A program made the translations under genes and the position numbers. A stretch of 64,000 bases of DNA. It comes from Branchinecta lynchi. Lineage: Eukaryota; Arthropoda; Branchiopoda; Anostraca; Branchinectidae. Location of the stretch: positions 16,634,030 to 16,698,029 of the forward strand of contig JAKZAP010000016.1 of the NCBI GenBank assembly GCA_023053575.1. Reading direction: 5' to 3'. Below the pieces are notes generated by a model. It was not told the origin of the DNA. It made no database searches and saw only the letters and a list, made by a program, of their open reading frames with translations. Shown one piece after another: positions 39,001 to 51,000 of this stretch (position 1 is its first letter; every line of letters starts with the position of its first letter).

Positions 39001-42000
39001 GCTTGGGAACAATTTATGATTTCACAGATATATTCTTTCCTTTTCAGTAGGATCGCAAGAAGACGCTCTGCTCATCGGCGTTTCACAAAATTTTGCCTGT
39101 GGCGCATTGCGTAGTTTTCTCTATTTAGAAGAACTGTGTGTCATTTACTTAGCGATTAGGCTTGGATTTTTTTAGATTCGAAACACATTAAAGTCTAGAG
39201 TACGGTAAGTAGTTAAATCTTGCCGGACGAAGGCAGATTAAGAAAAATTCGCATGCGGCGCTTGCTTTAATTTGCCCAGAGTACAGACGTTGGAAGCTTT
39301 CCTTTTCAGCGAAAGCTGAAATATAAAGCTGAGGTTATGAATCTAGGCTATGTATAAACATATTTTTATTACAAGAATAATTTCAGCTGATGCACTGCAG
39401 CTAGTTTTACACCTGCTCTATCATTTTTGGCGGGGAATGTGCGCTGTTGCCGCAAAGTGGCAACAGTTAATTATTTACCGTACGTGCGCGTCGTATATTC
39501 GATCCAGGAGTCGTTTGAATGAGGGGTCTCACCCCCCCTCGCCTGAGTGCTTCGGGCCACCCCTGTCTGAAAAATATGATCTTATCAAATATTCTGTTGG
39601 ATTTGGATCCGATTACCCTTAAAAAAAAATATGCATTCTATGCTAAAATATTCCGAATTCCATCTCCCTCTACTCCCCTAGGATGATCGGATCAGAGAAT
39701 CGACATCTTGGACACTTAGCCTTGGAGCTTTTACACTGGGCCTTATAATGATCCGGGGAACGACATTTGTAACAGCAACGGGTCAATCTCCGGAACTTAC
39801 TGATACGAAGAATCTCAAAACCGACTTTGAGGCCGTTCTTGAGAGCACTGGCAATAGCTGGTCCGTTATAGAAGGATACTTTAACGGAAAGGGATGGTCC
39901 CAATCGATGGACATCAGACACGCCTGCGCAGTCTTTGAGAATTGAAAGATCAAAACCAGGGTCAAGACCTTTGGCAAGGCCCAAAAAAGACTTTTCAACA
40001 ACTTATACAATAGAAGTGCTCAATACTGTCGGAACTGATTTGCAAAAATTGACTGCAGCTCTTTCATCAATTTTCACAATGATCGAGTCTCCAGATGAAC
40101 GAATGGTGTGGACAAAATCATGGCCTTCAATTTTTTCCAACAATTCCTTCCGTTTCGTGGGATTATCAAATGTTCGAGGAAAGTTTTAGATGATAATAGT
40201 GGCTCTGCTATCGTCACCTTGGAATGGAGGAGGTGTCATTTGTTGAGAGTTTCGCATTAAGAACACTAATTTTGTGTTTAACTTGACTAACTTGAGTAGC
40301 TAACCGTGACTGTCCGACAGCCGGGATACAAGGCACATCAGCTGGCATACGGATAACGTAGGAGGGAATCACAATGTATTCAATATCGCATTTTCGAAAC
40401 AAGTCCAACATGTCCTTGCAATTGCTTGTCATTGCTTTAGGTCCAACACTAGTCCAAAGGCTATTTTTGGCTGCTGAAATAGCTGATCCTTCAAAAAGTC
40501 AGTGGCGTGCTTAATTACACCTTCGGTCTTCAACACCAGCTTCAAAGTTCATTTGCAGAAAGTTCAGAACAGGCGAGATAATAATCGACTCTTTCCCTGC
40601 TGGTCTTCCACTTGACGCGTCACTCATGGCGAGAAAACCGGTTACCTGGCAGTAACAGAACGGTAGTACTGCTTTGGATGGAAACAGTCGAATGGCGTCT
40701 TTCAACAGACGAATCTTGGCATGCCATTCTCTTATATCCCGAAGTAGCCCCTGCGTCACTGAAGATTACGTTTACAAGACATATCGAATTGGATACGCCT
40801 GGCCGACCACGCTCAAGATTTGCTACCAAAATTTTGGGTGGAATCATTCCTTCACTAGACCGACAGACCGGGAATCTGAGAGCCAACACGCAATCCGTGA
40901 TTCGGAATGATTAACGCATATCAAAGAGCGTAGATAATTTCGGAACAGAACACGTTTAGAAGAGGGCACCCTTGAGACTCAGGATGTTGGAACTTTGCTG
41001 CAGCATTTGTTAGGTAGTTCGGTTTCTAAGATCTCGTTCGATCACTGTGGATTTTCCCGCAACCAGTTGATTTCATGAAGGAGGAGCCATCAGAGAAAAC
41101 AGCGAACGACCTAAACTCTCATTTTGCTACTATTGTACAGTCGTACCCACCACTGCCTCCTGAAAAGCCACCTTCGTTTTCAGCTGAAGCACCATCCCAA
41201 AACTCACAAGAAGATTCAAATGTAAATTCTAATTTAATGCCTGAAATTTCAATATCAGAAATTAGAAAGAAACTCTCCTCGTTAAAGAAAACATCAGTGG
41301 CACCCTTTGATGTTCCAGTAGCCATTGCTAAAGCTTTTGCGGAAGAATTGGCGTTTCCTCTTCATATTATTTATAATAATATCACCAAAACTGGATATTT
41401 CCCCAAAAAGTGGAAAATTGGCTTCATCACTCAGATTCCGAAAAACTGAGCATCTAATGATTTCTCTGGTGTGAGGCCGATCACTGTTACATCAATTTTT
41501 AGCCGAATTTACGAGAGCTTTGTTGCTTCTTGGCTAAAAAAATATCTCTCGGAAGTCATCGATAAGAGGCAATTTGGTAACATCCCGAAGTGTTCAACTG
41601 TTCACTATCTCGTTAGTTTACTTGATTTTATTTTTAAAAATTTAGATGAACCCGGGAAATGGATAAATCTAATTGCAATAGATTTTAAAAAAGCTTTCGA
41701 TCTTTTAGATCACAAGATTTTGCTGGAAAAAATGGCAAAGAAAAATATTTCTGAATATCTTATTAATATCGTAAAAAGCTTTCTAACAAACAGAGAACAA
41801 ATCGTAAAATATAAAAATAATTTTTCTTCTTCTTTACCGGTTTTTTGCGGTGTCCCGCAAGGAACAGTGATCGGTCCTTTATGCTTCCTCCTCATGATCA
41901 ATGAAATAGCTGTCGGGCTGGAAGAAAGATGGAAGTATGTAGATGATCTTTCCCTAGCAGAGGTCGTATTTGGAGCGTGTAAAAGTCAAACTTTCAATTA

Positions 42001-45000
42001 TATTGAACAAGTTACCTCTGAAGCAGCAAAATTAAATATGGTGGTAAATAAAGATAAATGACATTCTCATTTCTCAAGAAAAGCCTACCTGAATTCGAAC
42101 CACCTATAGACCCAAACCTCCTCAGTAATAGCACTACCCTGCTTGGGGTAGTGATCTCTTCTGATCTGACTTGGCATGAAAACACAAGATTGATTGTAAA
42201 AAAGGCAAATGGTGCTATCCAAAATGCTGAAGACTCTAAGAAATTCCGGGTTCCTAAGGATAAACTAAAATTAATTTTCTGCATGTTCATCCGCCCACTA
42301 GTAGAATATGCATGTCCTGTTTGGCATTTCGCTCTTACAAAAGAAGAAAGTGATAAAATTGAACGGGTTCAGAAGAGGTCTCTACAAATCATCTACGGAG
42401 GTTCCCCACTGCCTTACTCTTTTTATCTAAAAGAATACAAACTTGACCCCCTTTTTGTCCGTCGAGAGAAACTGTGCCTAAAATTTGGCTCAACCCTCCT
42501 CCTCCACCCCATCTACAAGAACTTCCTCCCGCCTCCCTTTGTCCCCCTCAGATCCCGACTCCCCAGAGAGGCGGCTGAGAAAGTTCCAAAACTGACACCG
42601 GTTTACTCCAGGTCACAGCGTTATTCTCGAAGCTTTGTGTCGCGTTCTGTTCGTACTTTTAACAATTTGTAACTTGTGCGTTTTATCCTATTCTTTTTGT
42701 TTTTCTCGTTGACAAATCTTTCTTGTATTAACTGTTTGACTAAAAGATACCATATTTGGGCTATGCCTATGAGAGACTGTATCTTGTTTACATTAAATGA
42801 TTTGATTTGATTTGATAACGTCCTCGATAACTTCTGCGTCTTTACGGTGCAAACCGCGTCATCCAGCGCATTCTCTACACGATTTATTTTCAGGATTTTT
42901 GCAGGCCAAACAAGAAATTCTGTCTACATGGTCTGTGTTGGTACTCCCAACACCATGTCTATTTGGCAGATTACACATGAAAAATAAACATTAATGCCTC
43001 AGAGCGAAATAACCAGACGGACGGAGGGAGAAAAGTCAAGAATGGCCGGTCTGGCGATCCTGTTAGCGCTTAAGAAGTAAAATAATGAACACGGGTGGTA
43101 CGGAGTCATGCTTTCCAGATTTTGTTGATAATTTACTTCGGTGCTTAGACCATACAGTGGCGATGATATTTTTTGAAACTCGACTACTTCTCTTACCTTT
43201 TATTTTTTTATTTGTTAACTTTTCGGCCCGTGAACAACAAGATCGAAAATACAGAGTACATAAAAAAAATAAGAAGAAAAGAAAAAAGTGAATATAATAC
43301 ATATACACAAATACAACATAGCATCTATCCGTGCTGTAAAAGTGGTAAGGAAGTCACCATAGAAATTACGAGTTAATCGGTACTCTCAGAAATTTCTATC
43401 AGCTCGTCTTCGAAGCTCTTTTTTCATTTTTTTGCAGACGTAGTGCGGGGTCTATAATGAGATTATGATTACAGACTGAAGTACTTCTAAACCACAATGT
43501 TAATCCCACTGACTACAGAGGGGAAATATAAAACACACTCGGAGATATATTATATTATAGACTATTTGGAAATATTTTGATGATTGTAATTAAACAAGAG
43601 CTGGAAGCTCATTCTGGTACTTGCAAGACTGGTTCAGAGGATAAAATATAGAATATCCTGGGTTTGTTCTGGTCATCAGCAAGCAGAACCATTGAGATAA
43701 GACCGATCATGGGCTTGGAAATCATGAGAATGTATCGTTTGGAAAAAGTATTTTATTTTAGAGCTGTAATGATATGCACTTTAAAGGCGCTAGAAGTTCA
43801 TCTGTAAACAAAACCTTTTACCCTTGACGTCATAACGATAACAGGCCTTTGGGGATCATTATTATATATAGTTTGGTCAAAAGTAGTTTTTTCACTTTTC
43901 GGTTAAAATGCATACTTTAAGGGTGCTAGAAATAAATTTTGAAGTAAAACAGTTGTGGAACAAAGGGCTGATCTATATCGTTTGATCAAAACTACTTTTA
44001 GACTTTGCGGTTAAGATGCGCACTTTAAGGCGAGTTAGCAAAACCCTTGAGGCAAAATTGATAATGGTCTTACGGGGATCACGAAATGTATATTTTGCTG
44101 AAAATTATTTTTCCTAATTTGCCGTCCAGAAGTCCTTGAAGGAATAGATAGGATTTGAGAAGTGTCGATTTCTAAGCCAACCTTGTCAAATCTCTAATAT
44201 TCCAGCCAAGTTTCATCTCCTAGCAAATCTGGAAGTACCTTAACTCACGATCCTCGGAATTCCGGGACCCCCCCCCCCCCCCTCCAACTCCCATCACAGT
44301 GCCCGCAGCATATCCGGATGTGTAAATGATATATTTATTCAAACAATGTTTATCACGGATACGTCAGCTACGATTCTTCATCAGCGATATTTCGGCCTTT
44401 CTTGGGAAGGGTCCTCGTCAGGCTGTCAATTCTCTGGTTCAACGTCCAGGAAGGAAACAAACCTGGAATAATCAATCTGTTTCCTTCCCCGAAGTTGAAC
44501 CAGAGGATTGACAGCCTGACGATGACCCTTGCCAAGAAGGGCGGAAATATCACTGATGAAGAATCGTAGCTAACGTATCCGTTATTAACACTGTTTGAAT
44601 AAATGTTTCAAAGTCAGCTTGGGCTAAAGAATAAATGATACATCTAGATCATCTGTTTGATATTCCAAAAAGTTCTGTCCCAATCTCTCCAGACTAAGAG
44701 TGTCACTTATTTTCAGCCCCCTCCTCCCCCCAATAGTTGTCGGACCCTGTCTGGGCATGAAAAAGATAACCAGAGACATGTCGTCTGTTGAAGTCGAAAA
44801 TTTCACCGGAATCCGATCACCCGTTCGAAAGCTACGCGTGACTCAACATTCCGGATTCCCAATCCGTCCACTCCCCCCACGATGATCGGATGGAAGAAAT
44901 ATCTATTTCCAAGTAGTTTGATCAGGTCCCTGATATTCCTGCAAATTTCTGTCACGAAAAAACCCACAACCATCATCATAGGAATTCAGGCCCCCCGCCC

Positions 45001-48000
45001 CCCCCCCCCCCCCCCCGAGTGCCCGGAACCAGTCCAAATGCCTGAATGAGTTATTTAGAGAGTACGCTTGTTCTTCTCAGCAAGTTTCATTCCGATCCCT
45101 CCATTCTAATCGTTTCTCAAAAATTCCAGTCCCCCCCCCCATAGCTATCAAATCCTGTCCGGACTTCAAGATTAACTGGGATATTGGAGATATGTCATCT
45201 ATTCGGTTATCTAGTTTCATCCTAATCCGATTACCCGTTCAAAAGTTAAAACCCTGAAACCCTGCCCTCCACTTTGATCGTCCACAGATTGTCGTATCTG
45301 GAAGCTGATTGTTTCCATATTAGTTTGGGAGGGTCCCCGGTATGCCCTTCAAGTTTCCTCCTAGCACATCTGGAAGTACAAGTGTGGCAGGCCGCCCGAC
45401 AGACTGACAGACGGAATTGCGATCGGTATATGGCACTTGAGCCAGCGGCTGGTTGGGGGTTGTCTTACTAATGCATCTCATCAAAGGGTTGAGAGTTTAC
45501 TGCCGTCTCGTCGAGGGTACCCTCACAGGGAAGAAAACCATCTTCTCTTAGATATTCTGATCTTTAATATTCTGATAACTGCCTGTTTGTGATTTACCTC
45601 TGCATTCAGGTCATGGGACAAACAAGACATAACTGATCTCCACAAAAAGAACCAGAAAAGACGAAAGCTTGCAAACATAATCTTCTTTTTGGGTAAAAGG
45701 AAGGTAAAAGTGCGGAATTAGCTTCCTTAGGCCACACTGGGCGGGTCTGATCTCACTCTGCCCTCAACCAGGAAGGTCAATGTCTCACTCTATCCTAAGC
45801 CAGAAAGGGCAATGGGCGATTAGGGGCAAGCAATCCCGTGCTTCGCACACCCTTCCTATTCCCTTTCTCAGATTTCTCCAGGTTGTAAGAAGGGTCCTTC
45901 CTCCCCCTCTGAACACTCAAGGTGAGATCGTTCCACTTAATTTATTATTTTACAATAGGCCTCCCTCTTCTAGATTTATTCTCCTGTCCTTTTTAACGTC
46001 TATTACTCGACAGCTCTTTTTCCCAACTCAAATTTCAAACAATAAATCACGTGCGCTTATTTCGCACGGTCAAAGAAGCAATAAATAAGATCCCTTGAAC
46101 AAAGTCACCAACATAATGAACAACGAGTGCTGCATCACGACTCTAACAGCCAATCAGATGCTAGCAGTTCTAAGGGAAAACTTCAACCCGGACCCCACCC
46201 TCCAAAAAGAATGGCTTCCCTTGAAAGAAGGTGAGAGCTGGAAAAAGAACGACTCGGGGAGTTCTGATCCAGCCGTTCTTCCGTGAGCAACACCCCGACT
46301 AGGAATTAGAGGAGATTATTAACGTAAGTTTTTCTTTTAGATATACCTCATCATAACCGCAAGGCCAAATCAACACCGGCTCTTCAGACCTATCCTCACC
46401 ATCCACTTACACTGTATATTAAAGGAATACCAAAATTAATAAACACCCTTTTCTTCCAACTTTATATGGATTTCTAAAGTAAATCAATATTGTGTCTGGA
46501 GAGATTGTGAGGTTTATAGAGGCCTTAGAAAGCGGGTAGACTGTTACCATAGCAGATAGGAAAGAGAACTCACACGCACTCGCCTACACGCTACCATATT
46601 CTACGTTACCCTCCACGCCAGCTTCGAGCTCAACGCTGCACTAGGTGACGGCTCTTCACTGGGCCTCCAACTACGGAAACCGAGGTCAAATAGACCTTAC
46701 CGGGGTCATTAGCCTCATTTTGACCGTCTTTTCGCGTACCGCCCCAAAGGGGAGCCTTACAAAGTGGTGGGTGACATAGAATATGGTAGCGAGTAGGCGA
46801 GTGCGTGTGAGTTATCTTTCCTATCTGCTATGGTAATAGTCTACTCGCTTTCTAAGGCCTCTATAAACCTCACAATCTCTCCAGACACAAGAATTGATTT
46901 ACTTTAGAAATCCATATAAAGTTGGAAGAAAGGGTGTTTATTAATTTTGGTATTCCTTTAATATACAGTGTCAGTGGATGGTGAGGATAGATCTGAAGAG
47001 CCGGTGTTGATTTGGCCTTGCGGTTATGATGAGGTATATCTAAAAGAAAAACTTGCGTTAATAATCTCCTCTAATTCCTAGTCGGGGTGGTGCTCACGGA
47101 AGAACGGCTGGATCAGAACTTCCCGAATCGTTATTTTTCCAGCTCTCACCTTCTTTCAAGGGAAGCCATTCTTTTTGGAGGGCGGAGTCCGGGTTGAAGT
47201 TTTCCCTTATAACTGCTAGCATCTGATTGGCTGTTAGAGTCGTGATGCAGCACTCGTTGTTTATGATGTTGGTGACTTTGTTCAAGGGATCTTATTTATT
47301 GCTTCTTTGACCGTGCGAAATAAGCGCACGTAATTTATTATTTGAAACTTGAGCTGGGAAAAATAGCTGTCGAGTAATAAACGTTAAAAAGGATAGGAGA
47401 ATAAATCTAGGAGAGGGAGGCCTATTGTAAAATACTAAATTAAGTGGAACGATCACCTTGAGTGGTCAGAGGGGGAGGAAGGACCCTTCTTACAAGGTTC
47501 CCATTTGAAGCTTGTTGGACTTTCGGATCGTCAGACAGGGTCGCGCCAATGACCCACGGCCCAAACCAAAGGGTCGGCACTACCGAGACCCGGATCTGTG
47601 ACCCTTCGCTTGTGAGTTTGGCGCGCTAACCATTCAGCCAGGGCGGATTTCTTATTGGGCACATCAGTGATACTAAATGAAAACAAAAAAATCTAAATTT
47701 TTAGCAACTCTTACTTGTTTTCATCTACTTTGCCCAGACAGTGGGCTGCTGTGAGAACGTGGTTGTTCGTAATGAGGGAGCCACCACAGAAAAAGTTATT
47801 GTCTGCTATGCCTTCTGACAGCAGAACAGCCCATGGCCAGGCTCCTAGGAAGAGAAGAAATGTAAAAAAAAATATGGAAGGATCAGAATTGGAAATGGAC
47901 CGTAATGGTGCCTGTGCAATGAGACAATGTAGCAGAAAACAGTTTTTTTTTCTTGAAATAAGAATATCTAAATGACTGCCACTTCTGCCTTTACTGGAAC

Positions 48001-51000
48001 TATGGTAAAACAAAAAACAGCTCTTGAAACTGAGAACAGAATCGACACTTTTTACGGATCTGAAACCTTTTTTCGGGTCTGAAACCCTTCTCCTTTACTG
48101 TGAATATTATACGTGATGTCTTGATCTCGATATCCAAAAACTTAAATGCATGCGTATTAATTAGAGGACCACGCAACATTGACGTTATTTATATTTGTTT
48201 TCAGCAAAGGAAGACTAGATAATTTTCAATACTACTACGTAGCCAGTACATCGACAAGTCCTTTCGGAGGTGAATTGTCGTCTCAGATAGTATATGAATG
48301 AATAGAATTGCTTGTCAGTGAATCTTTGATACTTCAGCGATCTCCCATTATTTTGCAGTCAAAATAAAGTGGATTGGGGTAATACCTTGTGTTGTCTTCG
48401 CAGATTTCAAGCGGTTCCGCAATTAGTATTTTCAGTCTTTTGATGCCGTATTGGTCTTTGTTTGAATACTGTTTCTCCTTTTTCCAGCAGAAGGTCGTTG
48501 CACTTTTGTTTCTTTTCGAAAGATTCTCGATTTTGTTCGTGACCCTTACCTGCATTTGAATCAGATGAATGAGAGGGAAATTTGGTTTTTGATGGTTGGT
48601 TTTGGGCTACGATTTAACGAGCTGACATTTAGAACAAGGTATCGAAAAGCAGTTCAATAAGACTGAAAAAATCACCTATATTTTTACGGCAAAAGCTTGA
48701 AACAGTGTTGGATGATAACCACGTAATTGACTCTCCTCATTTTGTCACAAGAACATATGAGAAATTATTCTTGACCTGGGCAATTGTACTGACTGCATAC
48801 AATTCATTGAAGAACAGATGGGCGTAATTAAAAACTTACCTGTCGGTGCTTCCTTCCCCCCTACAATTCTGTCGCTAACTCTGTTGGTGATCCCACAGTA
48901 CTGAGAGTTTAGGTCCGCAGAGGTGTCGCATTTCTTTGTGGGAGCTCTGGAGGTAAGTAAGAATGATCTGGTTGTAGTTCTTCTCGTCGTAGATGGCGAT
49001 GTGGTCGACAGCGGCTGAGTCTTGGTGAAGGAATTTCGACAGCAAAACTGCAATTTTTGTCAACGTTACCTTAATTGGGAAAGACACGTCATTCCTTTCC
49101 ACACTGGCAGGGGAAAGTTACCTTTATTGGATACTTGATGTTCGTGGGATATATCTAGTCGATGTCACAGTGGTTTTACTACTAGATTTCAAGTCTTACC
49201 TAAATAACTAGTTTGTTTTCCGCTCTCCTCGTTCCATTTATTCTTATTCGGAGATCTCATCGTCTCCCAAAAAAAATTTCATATTCTAACCCTAATTAGA
49301 TAAACCTGAACATAGAAATATAAATTGTCTCTTTCGACTTTTGATTTAAGCCCTACCACTCCAATACATTCCTTCAGGCACATGGAATACAGTAGAACAT
49401 CCCAATTAAAAATTTGTAGCCTACGTAGTTGTATGATAGCTGCACGAAAAAGTGCAGCTATCATACTATCATTCAATGTGCCTCAGACTGGGCAGTAGTA
49501 TCCAGTATCATCCTGTCTTGCTACTAGCATCCATGTAGTAGAATGTAGTAACACGGTAGCCTTGACATAGAAGCATGTAGTAGTATCAATTCGTACTTCA
49601 TTCTACTTTTTCGTACAACTTCACACTAGTATTTTGAGAAAAAAAAAATTTTATCGGGCAGCATGCAAAAAATAGAAACAAACATAAAGTTGAAGAGAAT
49701 TTTTTTTTCCCGAGGGAGGATCAGAAGTCGTCCACCAGTACATCTAATATTTATAACCATCTCAGACAAGCAAAATTCCAAAATCACAAAGTTTCAGTGA
49801 ACCATGTCTTGTGTTCTTTGGGAGTCGCAGTCAGCAAAACCTTTTATAAACATAAACCCACTCAGGTAACCACATGGAGGTCTCGACAGAAGAACTAGTG
49901 TCTCTTGTCCAACCAATTTCAAAGCATTTAAAAGCAGACTTGGAGAAAAAAGGGATATTGAATGATTAATGCGATGCCCGGGCGATTTTTAATAAGTGCT
50001 AACCATGAGTCAAGATAAGATAACTACATGGTTTTTTAGTCTAAGTCTAAGAACGCCAGCTTGGGATTTTCCTGCAGCACCGAAGCCCCGCCTTCCAGCT
50101 TGCTCCATCTTCGCTCCTGGGATCTGAGATATGCTTCTGCATTTTCTTGATTATGGTGGGGTAAGGACGCTCGGAAAGGATACTGAAGCGAGTATCTGCG
50201 GATTGGATTAAAAAGAACACTCGACCATGACCTGGTATAGAATCGCTGAAATCCCAACTTATTAAACTAACGAGTCTAGAGAGAACAGACACCGGCTCAA
50301 AGAAAAGGTCTCATCACAAAAACTCCTACAGCCTTAGCCGAGATACCGCCTGGAAAAAAAACGCCTCGATAGATCCAAGCTGAAGGACCCAGCTGTGAAG
50401 GAAGTGTTTAGAACTGAGCTGTCCAATTACTCCATCACTGGAGGTGGAGGAGCTTACAGGAATTGAAGACGAGTGGCAAAGCCTTAACCAAATCGTTAAA
50501 TCGTTGGCTGAAGCCACGCTAGTTTTCTGAAAACAACACTGATCACATATCATAGAAAACGATAAAACTGGCTGAGATGAAAAAGAAACTGCTAAAATCT
50601 GCTGACAAATCGAGGAATCTAATCGAAGAAAGCCACGGGTCAGTGCGGAAAGATAAACAGCGGCACTGCATGGGACAGTGTTGCGACCGACTAGTAGACG
50701 CTGCATCGACATACACTCGAAAACTCTTCCGAATGCTTAAGGAAGCCAAATGAACTGAGAAGAAACCTAATGCCCCGTCAGTACATATTGAAGGGGCAGA
50801 CCTATCCCTGTGAAAGATAAAGTAGTAGACGGCTTGAAGAGAATCTACTCAGCCAACAGCCCCTTAAATATCGACAAATCTGACCTTTTAGAAATCCAGT
50901 CAGTAACAATAACAAGACCAAGGGTTTCGATGGGATACCAAAACTTTAATATTTGATACAGACAATTGGGTCTTCTCATTCATTTCCAAATTTTAACTAT

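Larger units (their letters stand above)
45883..47495. repeat. 1.6-kb palindrome with ~730-bp arms, each carrying the same small ORF
   Basis: The left arm (45883-46614) and right arm (46766-47495) are inverted copies, visibly well over 90 percent identical, around a loop of about 150 bp. Each arm holds the same 63-codon open frame, opening NKVTNI(M/I)NNECC and ending SDPAVLP. It lies at 46095-46286 (plus) and 47094-47285 (minus). The frame has no ATG at its start (TTG); the plus-arm copy has an internal ATG. I do not recognise the product. The palindrome lies in the 16-kb protease intron. No terminal motif or target duplication is clear, so it may be a foldback transposon or an inverted duplication. 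Confidence 0.8.

Noticed and set aside
39670..42818. Single LINE with a 5' inversion by twin priming
   Set aside because: Not excluded, but the possible ORF1 N-terminal piece beyond the LINE tail at 42.83 kb fits nested insertion better.
48334..48555. Minus-strand open frame between two protease exons, considered as an extra exon
   Set aside because: The exons at 48840 and 47844 join in perfect phase (EAPT-G-AWPW) without it, and its sequence does not fit the protease fold.
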